Assembly: GCA_900770195.1 (NCBI GenBank)
Contig: CAAGJI010000052.1
Coordinates: forward strand, 1 to 12,786
Reading direction: 5' to 3'
Origin: Oscillospiraceae bacterium
GTDB lineage: Bacteria; Bacillota; Clostridia; Oscillospirales; Ruminococcaceae
DNA length: 12,786 nt
Shown: positions 1 to 6,898 of the stretch, one piece after another
Position numbering within the stretch: position 1 is the first letter of the stretch
How the letters are laid out: every line of letters begins with the position of its first letter
The notes under the pieces: generated by a model
Told to the model about the DNA's origin: nothing
The model's input: the letters and a program-made list of their open reading frames with translations, nothing else
Databases searched by the model: none
Position numbers and translations under genes: made by a program

Positions 1-119
1 AAAGTGACTGGTTTAAACCTCTCAGTCAGCTAAAGCTGACAGCTCTCCTTAAAAGGAGAGCCTTATATTCTACATTTTTTCATAAAACAAATAAATATTT
101 TTAAAAATTGATTTCCGTG
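1..119. repeat. Left copy of palindromic dispersed repeat
   Basis: This block is the reverse complement of 12618-12736, with 115 of 119 positions identical by eye. It contains nested palindromes: a 10-bp self-complementary stretch at 10-19, a hairpin with 6-bp arms (25-30 and 35-40, loop TAAA), and a second hairpin at 42-61 with an intact 9-bp stem. An AT-rich tail runs to 119. Small repeats with a GTCAGC-type hairpin followed by a CTCTCC-type hairpin are frequent between genes in gut Clostridia (family knowledge). No coding capacity is seen. The element may extend before base 1. Whether it is a MITE, a transcribed double hairpin or a passive repeat cannot be told from here. Confidence 0.85.
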
Positions 120-137
120 GGTTTTTTTAAATTTATA

Positions 138-166
138 TTGTAATAATGTTGGATATGTGGTATAAT
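138..166 (+). promoter_or_regulatory. Promoter for radA
   Basis: A -10 box TATAAT (161-166) is preceded by TGG, giving an extended -10. A weaker -35 TTGTAA (138-143) lies 17 bp upstream. It sits just inside the left repeat and gives a leader of only about 20 bases before the radA start. Confidence 0.65.
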
Positions 167-190
167 ATAAAAAAACAGGCAGGTGAAAAA

Positions 191-1576
191 ATGTCAAAAT
201 CAAAATCAGTATATATATGTTCAAATTGTGGATTTGAAAGTGCAAAGTGGAACGGAAGATGTCCTTCATGCGGGCGGTGGAACTGTATGGAAGAACAGGA
301 ACAGACTGTTTCAACAGTACGCAAAACAAAAAGCAGAACACTTAATAATTTAAGCAACAAAATACAAACCCTATCAGACATTACAGCAACACAGGATATA
401 CGTTATGATACAGGCGTAAGGGAACTTAACAGAGTACTTGGAGGAGGTCTTGTAAAGGGTTCTATAACACTTCTCGGCGGTGAACCGGGGATAGGAAAAA
501 GTACTCTTCTTTTGCAGATTTGCGAATATATGGGAGAAGAACATACAATTCTTTATGTGTCGGGGGAAGAGTCGGCAAGTCAGATAAAATTAAGGGCAAA
601 GCGTCTTAATGTTGATTCAAAAAATCTTTATCTTTTAACTTCGACCGATGCGGAAGCTGTTTCGGATACAATAAAATTAAAAAAGCCTGATATAGCCATA
701 ATAGACTCAGTTCAGACAATGTGTATTTCTGAAATAAGTTCAAGTCCGGGAAGTTTGACACAGGTAAGGGAATGTACAAATCTTTTTATGCACACGGCAA
801 AAGATGAGGGTATACCGATATTTTTAATCGGTCATGTAAATAAAGATGGTGCAATTGCAGGTCCGAAAGTTATGGAACATATTGTTGATACGGTTCTTCA
901 TTTTGAGGGTGACAGAAATCTTTCGTACAGAATTTTAAGAACTATAAAAAACCGATTCGGTTCAACAAATGAAATAGGTGTTTTTGAAATGTCCGATGAC
1001 GGTTTAAAAGAGGTTGAAAACCCGTCAAAAATGCTTCTTGACGGCAGACCGCTTAATGTTTCAGGAACGTGCATAACCTGCGTTATGGAGGGTTCAAGAC
1101 CAATACTTTCGGAAATACAGACACTTGCGGCAAAAAGCAGTTTTTCCGTTCCAAGAAGAACGGCAACGGGTTTTGATTTCAGTCGCCTTACGATTATTCT
1201 TGCGGTACTTGAAAAAAGAATGGATATACCTTTCAGTAACCTTGATGTATATTTGAATGTTGTTGGAGGATTCAGGGTGGATGAACCGGCAGGCGACCTT
1301 GCGGCAGCCCTCAGTCTTTATTCAAATATAACAGATAAACCGATAAACTGCAATATTGCGGCATTTGGAGAAATAGGACTTGGCGGCGAAATAAGAAGTG
1401 TTTCACATACTGCACAGCGTATAAAAGAAGCCGAAAGACTTGGTTTCAAGGTATGTATTATTCCGAAAAGTTCAATGCGTACACTCAAAAAGGAAGATAT
1501 AAAAATAAATCTTTATGGTGTGGCAGATTTATCTCAGGCTTTTGCTGTTATAAAAAAAATTAATGCAATGGATTAG
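191..1576 (+). CDS. radA: DNA repair protein RadA (Sms)
   Basis: RadA is a RecA-related ATPase that drives branch migration of recombination intermediates during repair and transformation. The 461-residue protein has the usual length and order. A zinc finger has C10-X2-C13-X10-C24-X2-C27. A RecA-like ATPase follows with Walker A GEPGIGKST at 97-105 (K103) and Walker B ending in D172. The RadA signature KNRFG is at 253-257. A C-terminal Lon-like domain carries the conserved EPAGDLA stretch. The start is placed at 191, not at the in-frame ATG at 146: the ribosome binding site AGGTGA (181-186) fits 191, the zinc finger begins at the normal distance, and the earlier ATG lies upstream of the promoter -10. 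In many Firmicutes radA sits near clpC or disA; those neighbours are absent here. Confidence 0.96.
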   Translation: MSKSKSVYICSNCGFESAKWNGRCPSCGRWNCMEEQEQTVSTVRKTKSRTLNNLSNKIQTLSDITATQDIRYDTGVRELNRVLGGGLVKGSITLLGGEPGIGKSTLLLQICEYMGEEHTILYVSGEESASQIKLRAKRLNVDSKNLYLLTSTDAEAVSDTIKLKKPDIAIIDSVQTMCISEISSSPGSLTQVRECTNLFMHTAKDEGIPIFLIGHVNKDGAIAGPKVMEHIVDTVLHFEGDRNLSYRILRTIKNRFGSTNEIGVFEMSDDGLKEVENPSKMLLDGRPLNVSGTCITCVMEGSRPILSEIQTLAAKSSFSVPRRTATGFDFSRLTIILAVLEKRMDIPFSNLDVYLNVVGGFRVDEPAGDLAAALSLYSNITDKPINCNIAAFGEIGLGGEIRSVSHTAQRIKEAERLGFKVCIIPKSSMRTLKKEDIKINLYGVADLSQAFAVIKKINAMD

Positions 1577-1618
1577 ATATATAGAAAAAATCTATAATTT
1601 GTTATTAATAACAGATAT

Positions 1619-1647
1619 TGGACAAATTTATATTTATGTGATATAAT
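1619..1647 (+). promoter_or_regulatory. Promoter for the MetE-like gene
   Basis: The -35 is TGGACA (1619-1624, 5 of 6 to consensus). A 17-bp spacer leads to an extended -10, TGA-TATAAT (1642-1647). The predicted leader is about 70 bases, which is too short for a SAM (S-box) riboswitch, and no T-box features are seen. Confidence 0.7.
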
Positions 1648-1721
1648 TTGCTTATAAGGTAAAAATGTTAATAATAAATTGAATTTAAAGTATAATGAAT
1701 GATATCAATGGAGGAAAAAAG

Positions 1722-2828
1722 ATGTTAAATATTAAATATGACATTGTTGGTTCATTTCTTCGTCCTGAAGAAATAAAAGAAGCAAGAAAAAAGTATTTCA
1801 ACGATGAAATTTCACTTGAAGAACTTCGTAAAGTTGAAGACAAAGCAATAGCTGAACTTGTTGAAAAAGAAGTACAGCACGGCTTGAAATTCGTTACAGA
1901 TGGTGAGTTCAGAAGAAGATGGTGGCATCTTGACTGGCTTAAAGAATTTGACGGATTCAGCACAAAACATTTTGACAAAATAATAAATGGTATTAATAAC
2001 CATATTGAACTCGGATTTATTGAAGGCAAAATATCATACGACCCGAACAAAAAACACGCTGAAATTGAAGCATGGGATTATCTTAACAATCTTGCAAAAA
2101 AATATGATGGCATACAGGCTAAAAAGTGTATTTCAGGTCCTAATATGATTCTTATTGACCATCTTCTTCAGCTTGGAATAAAAGATACAGCATATTATGG
2201 AACTGATATTGATAAAATAATTGAAGATATTGGCAAAGCATATCAGGATGCAATAAAGGATTTATATGACCACGGCTGTCGTTATTTGCAGATTGATGAC
2301 ACATCATGGACATATATGATAGATGAAAACTTCCTTAAAAAGGTTGCAGCACTTGGCTATGAAAAGTCATATATCCTTGAACTTTTCAGAAAAGTTTCAA
2401 CAAAGGCACTTGAAAACAAGCCTGCTGACCTTACAATCGGAAATCATTTCTGCAAGGGTAATTTCAAAGGACACCCGCTTTTTGCAGGTCTTTATGACAC
2501 AGTTGCACCTGTTATAACACAAATACCTTATGACGGTTTCTTTGTTGAGTATGATGACGAACGTTCAGGTTCTTTTGAACCTTGGGCAATTCTTAAAGGT
2601 ACGGGTAAGACATTTGTTGCAGGTCTTATTTCAACAAAAAATCCTGTACTTGAAACACATGATGAAATAAAAAAGAGATTTCTTAAGGCTAAAAGCATAG
2701 TAGGCGACAACATAGCACTTTCACCACAGTGCGGTTTTGCATCAGTTGAAGAAGGAAACTGCATTGATGAAGAAACACAGTGGAAGAAAATAGACTTGCT
2801 TGTATCTTGTCAGGACTTCCTTAATTAG
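1722..2828 (+). CDS. Cobalamin-independent methionine synthase-like protein (YxjG/YxjH type)
   Basis: A 368-residue protein with a single catalytic (C-terminal) MetE-type barrel and no N-terminal MetE domain. The expected zinc ligands are visible: H242 and C244 in NHFC, a glutamate in FVEYDDE (probably E276), and C337 in SPQCGF. The N-terminal VGSFLRP motif is typical of this family. Members are thought to transfer a methyl group to a zinc-bound thiol, probably homocysteine, but the methyl donor of one-domain forms such as B. subtilis YxjG/YxjH is not settled. Start 1722 is chosen over the in-frame ATG at 1695 because GGAGG (1710-1714) is well spaced from it and the family motif then lies near the N terminus. 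With metY at 11098-12363 it could complete homocysteine-to-methionine synthesis; that link is inference. Confidence 0.88.
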   Translation: MLNIKYDIVGSFLRPEEIKEARKKYFNDEISLEELRKVEDKAIAELVEKEVQHGLKFVTDGEFRRRWWHLDWLKEFDGFSTKHFDKIINGINNHIELGFIEGKISYDPNKKHAEIEAWDYLNNLAKKYDGIQAKKCISGPNMILIDHLLQLGIKDTAYYGTDIDKIIEDIGKAYQDAIKDLYDHGCRYLQIDDTSWTYMIDENFLKKVAALGYEKSYILELFRKVSTKALENKPADLTIGNHFCKGNFKGHPLFAGLYDTVAPVITQIPYDGFFVEYDDERSGSFEPWAILKGTGKTFVAGLISTKNPVLETHDEIKKRFLKAKSIVGDNIALSPQCGFASVEEGNCIDEETQWKKIDLLVSCQDFLN

Positions 2829-2845
2829 TTTTTGATTGATAATAA

Positions 2846-2880
2846 ATAAAAAGAGGGCTTATGGCTCTCTTTTTTATTTT
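2846..2880 (+). terminator. Intrinsic terminator after the MetE-like gene
   Basis: A hairpin pairs AAAAAGAGGGC with GGCTCTCTTTTT across a 3-base loop, with two G-U pairs. A T-rich tail reaches 2880. It closes the MetE-like transcript before the regulator gene. Confidence 0.8.
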
Positions 2881-2919
2881 ATGATTGATAATTACTGAAA
2901 AAATATTTTTATTTTGCTC

Positions 2920-2948
2920 TTGATTTTAATTGTTCAATATGTTATAAT
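2920..2948 (+). promoter_or_regulatory. Promoter for the Rrf2-family regulator
   Basis: The -35 TTGATT (2920-2925) and -10 TATAAT (2943-2948) have a 17-bp spacer. Transcription should begin near 2954, immediately at the candidate operator. Confidence 0.75.
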
Positions 2949-2954
2949 ATATAT

Positions 2955-2975
2955 TATAGTAATTCTATAGGAAAT
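2955..2975 (+). promoter_or_regulatory. Candidate operator at the rrf2 start point
   Basis: Two TATAG cores (2955-2959 and 2966-2970) lie 11 bp apart, one helical turn, and cover the predicted start of transcription. The second continues as ATAGGAAAT (2967-2975). That fits 8 of 9 positions of ATNGGAATT, the conserved end of the B. subtilis CymR site as I remember it. A very similar arrangement lies upstream of metY (12509-12528). Autorepression is the natural reading, but this is inferred from sequence only. Confidence 0.4.
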
Positions 2976-2988
2976 AAAGGAGAAAAAC

Positions 2989-3429
2989 ATGAGAATATCT
3001 ACCAAAGTTGAATATGGTTTAATTGCCATACTTGATATAGCAATTCATTCAGCAGGAAGCGAAAGTATATCATCATTGAAAATATCGGAACACAACAATA
3101 TACCAAGAAAATTTCTTGAACAGATAATGATTTCTTTAAGGTCTGCAAGGCTTGTAACGTCAGTTAAAGGTTCAAAGGGAGGTTACAGACTTGTTAAAAG
3201 TCCTGAACAAATAAAATTGACGGAAGTTATAAATGCACTTGATATATCACTTCTGGAACATCAGGCAATTGAAGAAAACAACGGAAGTATAAGAAGCTTT
3301 TTAAATGAAAATATATGGGAAAAATTAAATGACAGCATTTTGAATATAACTGATAACGTAACGCTTCAGGATTTAATAGATAAATATTCTGAAAGCGGTG
3401 ATAACAATATGATGATGTTTTATATTTAA
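2989..3429 (+). CDS. Rrf2-family transcriptional regulator, CymR-like
   Basis: A 146-residue winged-helix DNA-binding protein that starts MRISTKVEYG, as Rrf2 proteins do. It has a helix-turn-helix around 28-58 and a wing GSKGGYRL at 61-68. It contains no cysteine, so it cannot hold the iron-sulfur cluster of IscR or NsrR. It ends in MMFYI, closely resembling the YMFYI end of B. subtilis CymR, the repressor of cysteine metabolism that works as a complex with O-acetylserine sulfhydrylase CysK. CymR is therefore the best named relative, although no cysK is in the window. The ribosome binding site AAAGGAG sits 6 bases before the ATG. The stop codon overlaps the stop of the convergent yqfD, and no terminator is visible between them. 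Confidence 0.87.
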   Translation: MRISTKVEYGLIAILDIAIHSAGSESISSLKISEHNNIPRKFLEQIMISLRSARLVTSVKGSKGGYRLVKSPEQIKLTEVINALDISLLEHQAIEENNGSIRSFLNENIWEKLNDSILNITDNVTLQDLIDKYSESGDNNMMMFYI

Positions 3430-4379
3430 TCTGCAAATGGACAGATAAGGATTTCCTGTTTCATTCCAGCATTTCCATAAAGGGTATATGTAATAGTAAG
3501 GGTAACAGAGTCATCTGATATTTCGGTTTTGGATTCTGAACTGATTATTTTATAATCGGATAAAACATTTTTTTCAAAAACTTCTTTTTGTTTTTGGACA
3601 AGTTCAGATGCATATTCATCAGAATATATTGAAAGGCGGGGAGTCTTTTCCCTGTATGTTGAAGTTACAAGTGAAACAGGCATTTTTTTGCCAAAAAGCG
3701 ATAGATTTTTGGCATCTTGCTTTATAATAAAATTGCTGTAAATATTTTTTTTACGGTTTCCCAAATTAAGATTTAAAGAGAAAAATTTCAGATTTTTTTT
3801 ATTGTATGATTTACCTGATTCACTTAATTTTATGTCAGCTTTTTTCTGTGTGAAAACAACTTCTTTTTTAAATTCAGCTTTTATAACGCCGTCAGCGTGA
3901 CGCAGAAGAGTTATACCGCTTTTTTTAGATTTATATTTACCTGATATTATAATATCGCCTTGACGTATCTCAGAACCTACAGGGGCAAATAATTTGCCTT
4001 TGTAAACTTTTGTATCGCATATTTTCATATCACAGTCAGCAATTATATTGCAGGGATTTTCAGTGTTTGCGATATATGGCTTTTTTTCTGACTCGATTAT
4101 TTTAACAGTTATTTCAGAACCATTTCTGTTTATAATTGCATCGCTTATTTCATTCAGTGATATTTTCAGAACGTTTTCTGTTTTATCAAAATCAAGAGAA
4201 GGAATGTATGCACCTGTTTTAAAATTATTATTTTCAAGTATAAAAGATATTTTTTTTCGCAGATAATCATCTTTTGTTTCAACATTTATGGAAACTATTC
4301 TGTTTGAAAGAAAATACATAACTGAAAAAATAATAATTCCGAAAGCAAGTGCAATAAAAAGAAATTTGAATTTTTTCAA
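3426..4379 (-). CDS. yqfD: Sporulation protein YqfD, short form
   Basis: A 317-residue protein anchored by one N-terminal membrane segment (about 5-25) with a large domain beyond it. The NPCNIIA stretch, the GxxIxxGDIIISG pattern and the RHADGVIKAE stretch match YqfD, a mother-cell sporulation protein. B. subtilis YqfD is near 400 residues and has about 80 residues before its membrane segment; this protein starts directly at that segment, and the missing part is not encoded elsewhere in the operon. The start codon is TTG, one base after the yqfC stop, with GAGGTGA (4386-4392) placed inside the last yqfC codons, so translation is probably coupled. Its exact role in spore formation is not known to me. 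Confidence 0.85.
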   Translation of the reverse strand: MKKFKFLFIALAFGIIIFSVMYFLSNRIVSINVETKDDYLRKKISFILENNNFKTGAYIPSLDFDKTENVLKISLNEISDAIINRNGSEITVKIIESEKKPYIANTENPCNIIADCDMKICDTKVYKGKLFAPVGSEIRQGDIIISGKYKSKKSGITLLRHADGVIKAEFKKEVVFTQKKADIKLSESGKSYNKKNLKFFSLNLNLGNRKKNIYSNFIIKQDAKNLSLFGKKMPVSLVTSTYREKTPRLSIYSDEYASELVQKQKEVFEKNVLSDYKIISSESKTEISDDSVTLTITYTLYGNAGMKQEILICPFAD

Positions 4380-4380
4380 G

Positions 4381-4629
4381 TTATTTCACCTCAAATTCAA
4401 TATTATTTATTTTGCCTGTTATGTAGATATCACAGCCTTGTTTTTCATGAATGATAAGTTTTTGCCCAAATATAGTAATAATATTTGAAGCACATTGCAG
4501 TTTTATATAAAAATCTTCCGCATCAATAATTCTTTTTACATTTTCAGCTTTGACTTCATAATTACCTATACAGCATAGGTGACTGTCGAACATATCACGT
4601 TTTACCGCTTTAAAAAAATTATTATTCAT
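4381..4629 (-). CDS. yqfC: Sporulation protein YqfC (YabP/YqfC family)
   Basis: A small 82-residue protein with the alternating beta-strand pattern of the YabP/YqfC family. The repeated hydrophobic strand motif ends in DIYITGKINNIEF near the C terminus. Its position directly before yqfD reproduces the conserved yqfC-yqfD pair, which is the strongest support because the family is short and diverged. It starts at ATG 4629 with AAGGAG six bases upstream. In B. subtilis the pair belongs to the mother-cell sigma-E regulon. The phoH-type gene that often follows yqfD is absent here; a regulator on the other strand lies there instead. Confidence 0.82.
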   Translation of the reverse strand: MNNNFFKAVKRDMFDSHLCCIGNYEVKAENVKRIIDAEDFYIKLQCASNIITIFGQKLIIHEKQGCDIYITGKINNIEFEVK

Positions 4630-4652
4630 TTTCTACTCCTTAGCGAATATTT

Positions 4653-4680
4653 ATTGTAATTTAAAAATAGTATTTAATAT
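4653..4680 (-). promoter_or_regulatory. Possible sigma-E-type promoter for yqfC-yqfD
   Basis: On the minus strand, ATATT (4680-4676) is followed after 15 bases by ATTACAAT (4660-4653). It fits 6 of 8 positions of the sigma-E -10 CATACAAT, with acceptable spacing. The background is very AT-rich, so chance matches are likely. It overlaps the plus-strand promoter. Confidence 0.35.
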
Positions 4681-4683
4681 AAT
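4654..4683 (+). promoter_or_regulatory. Possible promoter for the YlbJ-like gene
   Basis: TTGTAA (4654-4659) and TATAAT (4678-4683) lie 18 bp apart. This resembles a housekeeping promoter, although YlbJ in B. subtilis is under sigma-E. The leader would be under 20 bases. Confidence 0.4.
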
Positions 4684-4706
4684 ATTATTCAGATAAGGGG
4701 GATATG

Positions 4707-5753
4707 ATGAAAAAAACAGCAAAATTTTTATTTGAATTTCTTGTATTTTCTTTTGTTGTTCTGATTTTTTTTATTATTATAACAGATCACGAAAACATTC
4801 AGAGGAGAGTTTCAGCATCTTTATTTTTTTCTTTTGAAAAATTAATACCGTCACTTTATTTTTCACTTGTGGCATCTTTAATGCTTACAAACAGCGGATT
4901 ATACCTGTATATAGGCAAAATGTTTTCTCTTGCATCGAGAAAAATATTCAGAGTATCAGAAAAAATATTTTCAGTATTCATAATAAGCAACCTTGCAGGC
5001 TATCCTACAGGTGCAAAACTTCTTTCAAGCCTTGCAAAAAGAAATATAATAGATAATGATGACATAAAAAAAGCAGCCCCTGTTATGTTTTCGGCAGGAC
5101 CTGCTTTTATTCTTTCTGTTTCACAAAACAAAACAGAGGGAATAATTATATTTATATCGGTTTTTTTGACTAATTTAATAATGCTTTTTATTTATGGAAG
5201 AAAAAGCAATTTAAATTTATATGAAAATGAAAATGCAGCAATTCAGATTACATCTGAAAATTTTGTAAAAAGTATAGTTTCAGCTTTTGGTTCTATGATA
5301 AATATTGCTGCAATGATTTCCTTTTTTGCTGTTTTTACAAGCATTTTGCAGGAAAACGGCTTATATTTTTTATCGCCTGTTCTGGAAGTAAGCAGTCTTG
5401 CAAATATTAATCTGACTGATTGCATATACACATCAATTGCCGCTGCATATATTTCTTTTGGCGGGATATGTGTTATTTTTCAGGCAGCGTCTGAACTTAA
5501 AAATAATTTTTCTGCATTTTATTTTATTGGAGTAAGACTGTTTTCCGCCTCAATTTCTGCAATAATAAGCTTCTCTTTCAGCTTTTTTTACAGGAAAAAT
5601 GAAACAGAACCGGTTTTTTTATCTATTGAAACTGATTTCAACGGAAAAACAATTTACTTTTCAGATTATTTTTTTGTTCTTTTTGCTTTGTTTATTATCT
5701 TGCTTTACAAAACAGAAATCATCATAAAAGGATACAAAAGCAAAAAAATATAA
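4707..5753 (+). CDS. YlbJ-like sporulation integral membrane protein
   Basis: A 348-residue polytopic membrane protein with roughly eight hydrophobic segments, beginning at about 7-26 and ending near 320-338. Two signature stretches match YlbJ and related Gate-domain proteins: NLAGYPTGAK (95-104) and SFGGICVIFQ (250-259). YlbJ is needed for heat-resistant spores in B. subtilis. It has been linked to transport across the outer forespore membrane, but the substrate here cannot be read from sequence. It is a little shorter than the roughly 400 residues usual for YlbJ. The start is placed at the second of two adjacent ATGs (4707, not 4704) because AAGGGGG (4695-4701) is better spaced. It is divergent from yqfC and convergent with tcdA, with the stop codons directly abutting. 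Confidence 0.78.
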   Translation: MKKTAKFLFEFLVFSFVVLIFFIIITDHENIQRRVSASLFFSFEKLIPSLYFSLVASLMLTNSGLYLYIGKMFSLASRKIFRVSEKIFSVFIISNLAGYPTGAKLLSSLAKRNIIDNDDIKKAAPVMFSAGPAFILSVSQNKTEGIIIFISVFLTNLIMLFIYGRKSNLNLYENENAAIQITSENFVKSIVSAFGSMINIAAMISFFAVFTSILQENGLYFLSPVLEVSSLANINLTDCIYTSIAAAYISFGGICVIFQAASELKNNFSAFYFIGVRLFSASISAIISFSFSFFYRKNETEPVFLSIETDFNGKTIYFSDYFFVLFALFIILLYKTEIIIKGYKSKKI

Positions 5754-6509
5754 TTATTTTTTTATAATATCTTTTATAACTTCACCTGCAATAATAAGTC
5801 CTACAACTGATGGAACAAAAGAAGTACTTCCCGGAATATCACGTCTTTGAGTGCATTTTCTTGCTGTTCCCGGAGGACATACACAGTTTGTGCGACAGCT
5901 TGAAGCCATATCATTGATAGGTTTTATCGGCGTTTCTTTTGAGTAAACAACCTTTAATTTTCTGATTTTTCTTTTTTTGAGTTCATATCTCATAACTCTT
6001 GCAAGCGGACAGACAGATGTTTTGTATATATCAGCAACTTCAAAAGCGGTCGGGTCTGTTTTATTTCCTGCACCCATTGCACTTATTATAGGCACTTTAT
6101 ACTGATTTGCTTTCATTACAAGGTCGATTTTTGCTGTTACAGTATCAATTGCATCAACAATATAATCATATTTTTCAAATTCAAATTCATCTGCACTGTC
6201 AGGCATATAAAAAGTCCGGTGTTTTATGACATTGCACTTTGGATTTATGTCAAGTATTCTTTCTTCAGCAACATCAACTTTATATTTGCCGATTGTTTTT
6301 GTTGTGGCGATAATCTGTCTGTTTATATTGGTTAAACAAACTTTATCATCATCTATTATGTCAATTGTTCCGACACCGCTTCTTGCAAGTGCTTCAACTG
6401 TATATCCGCCTACGCCTCCGATACCGAATACCGCAACTCTTGAACCTGCAAGTTTTTCCATTGCTTCATTTCCAAATAATATTTCTGTTCGTGAAAATCT
6501 GTTAAGCAT
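5754..6509 (-). CDS. tcdA: tRNA threonylcarbamoyladenosine dehydratase TcdA
   Basis: An E1-like (ThiF/MoeB fold) enzyme of 251 residues that cyclises the t6A base at tRNA position 37 to ct6A using ATP. The N-terminal RFSRTE is typical of TcdA/CsdL. The nucleotide loop GIGGVGG is at 29-35, the acidic stretch DDD at 53-55, NRQ at 63-65, and VDAIDT follows. Near the C terminus are four cysteines in SCRTNCVCPPGTARKC followed by RRDIPGS, as in the Firmicutes version. The ribosome binding site is weaker (GGCAGG, 8 bases from ATG). In E. coli the partner sulfur-transfer proteins are CsdA and CsdE; neither is here. It appears to be a single-gene unit with its own promoter. Confidence 0.93.
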   Translation of the reverse strand: MLNRFSRTEILFGNEAMEKLAGSRVAVFGIGGVGGYTVEALARSGVGTIDIIDDDKVCLTNINRQIIATTKTIGKYKVDVAEERILDINPKCNVIKHRTFYMPDSADEFEFEKYDYIVDAIDTVTAKIDLVMKANQYKVPIISAMGAGNKTDPTAFEVADIYKTSVCPLARVMRYELKKRKIRKLKVVYSKETPIKPINDMASSCRTNCVCPPGTARKCTQRRDIPGSTSFVPSVVGLIIAGEVIKDIIKK

Positions 6510-6557
6510 AATTTTTACCTGCCTTTAATTTCAGTAATTCATATAGGTTTCCTGAAT

Positions 6558-6587
6558 ATTATAGCACAATATTATGGTAAAAGTCAA
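6558..6587 (-). promoter_or_regulatory. Promoter for tcdA
   Basis: On the minus strand, TTGACT (6587-6582) and TATAAT (6563-6558) are separated by 18 bp. The predicted leader of about 40 bases holds no clear structure. Confidence 0.75.
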
Positions 6588-6589
6588 GG

Positions 6590-6764
6590 ATTTTATTTTG
6601 AAATTGGGAATGGGGAGTGAGAAATTAGAAATTGTGGTGTTGTCGTTTGGGGTGACATCGTTATTTCTTTTATTTATAAAATAAAGTTTGATATCTTTAA
6701 TTCTTTACAAAACTTAATCAAAGCGTAAATAAAATTAATAATCAAATTAAATGCGGAATTTATA
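6590..6764. other. Intergenic spacer with G-rich repeat-like stretch
   Basis: No gene is seen. Positions about 6597-6660 are unusually G-rich on the plus strand (GGGAATGGGGAGTGAG and a weak TGTC...GACA hairpin) compared with the AT-rich rest. They look like a decayed copy of the small dispersed repeats found between genes in this kind of genome. The remainder to 6764 is plain AT-rich DNA. Confidence 0.35.
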
Positions 6765-6793
6765 TTGACAATTGAATTATGTTGGTATATAAT
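6765..6793 (+). promoter_or_regulatory. Consensus promoter for the amt-PII gene
   Basis: TTGACA (6765-6770), a 17-bp spacer and TATAAT (6788-6793) match consensus exactly. Transcription should start near 6800, about 9 bases before the leader hairpin. Confidence 0.88.
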
Positions 6794-6808
6794 ATAAAAC
6801 ATAGAAAT

Positions 6809-6864
6809 AAGCAAAGGTGCTTAAGAATTAACAGTTCTTATGTGCCTTTGCTTTTTTTTGTTTA
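6809..6864 (+). terminator. Leader terminator (attenuator candidate) before amt
   Basis: A long hairpin has arms 6809-6827 and 6835-6853: 19 positions with one T-T mismatch and two G-U pairs, and a 7-base loop (TTAACAG). It is followed by TTTTTTGTTTATTTT. It lies between the consensus promoter and the start codon of the transporter, so it would stop most transcripts after about 60 bases unless something overrides it. No upstream sequence long enough to form a competing antiterminator fits between the start point and the hairpin. A protein antiterminator, a short regulatory RNA or partial read-through are the options. The loop does not fit the A1-G4 hexaloop of ANTAR targets. Confidence 0.8.
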
Positions 6865-6898
6865 TTTTATCATATATATTTATAAGGAGTGTGTATTT

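Noticed and set aside
146..190. Upstream in-frame ATG extending RadA by 15 residues
   Set aside because: It lies upstream of the predicted -10 box, has no ribosome binding site, and the zinc finger starts normally from 191.
63..381. Minus-strand frames over the left repeat and radA start
   Set aside because: Low-complexity hydrophobic translations overlapping radA, with no initiation signal; no relation to a known protein.
1695..1721. Upstream in-frame ATG of the MetE-like gene
   Set aside because: GGAGG at 1710-1714 lies inside this extension and fits the ATG at 1722.
6226..6528. Plus-strand frame inside tcdA
   Set aside because: Shadow of a confidently identified gene; no ribosome binding site or promoter.
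6809..6864. ANTAR-type antitermination target before amt
   Set aside because: ANTAR targets have two hairpins with six-base loops carrying A at position 1 and G at position 4; here there is one hairpin with a seven-base loop.
6779..6898. In-frame 40-residue extension of the ammonium transporter
   Set aside because: It begins upstream of the -10 box and runs through the terminator hairpin, so it cannot be part of the mature coding region.
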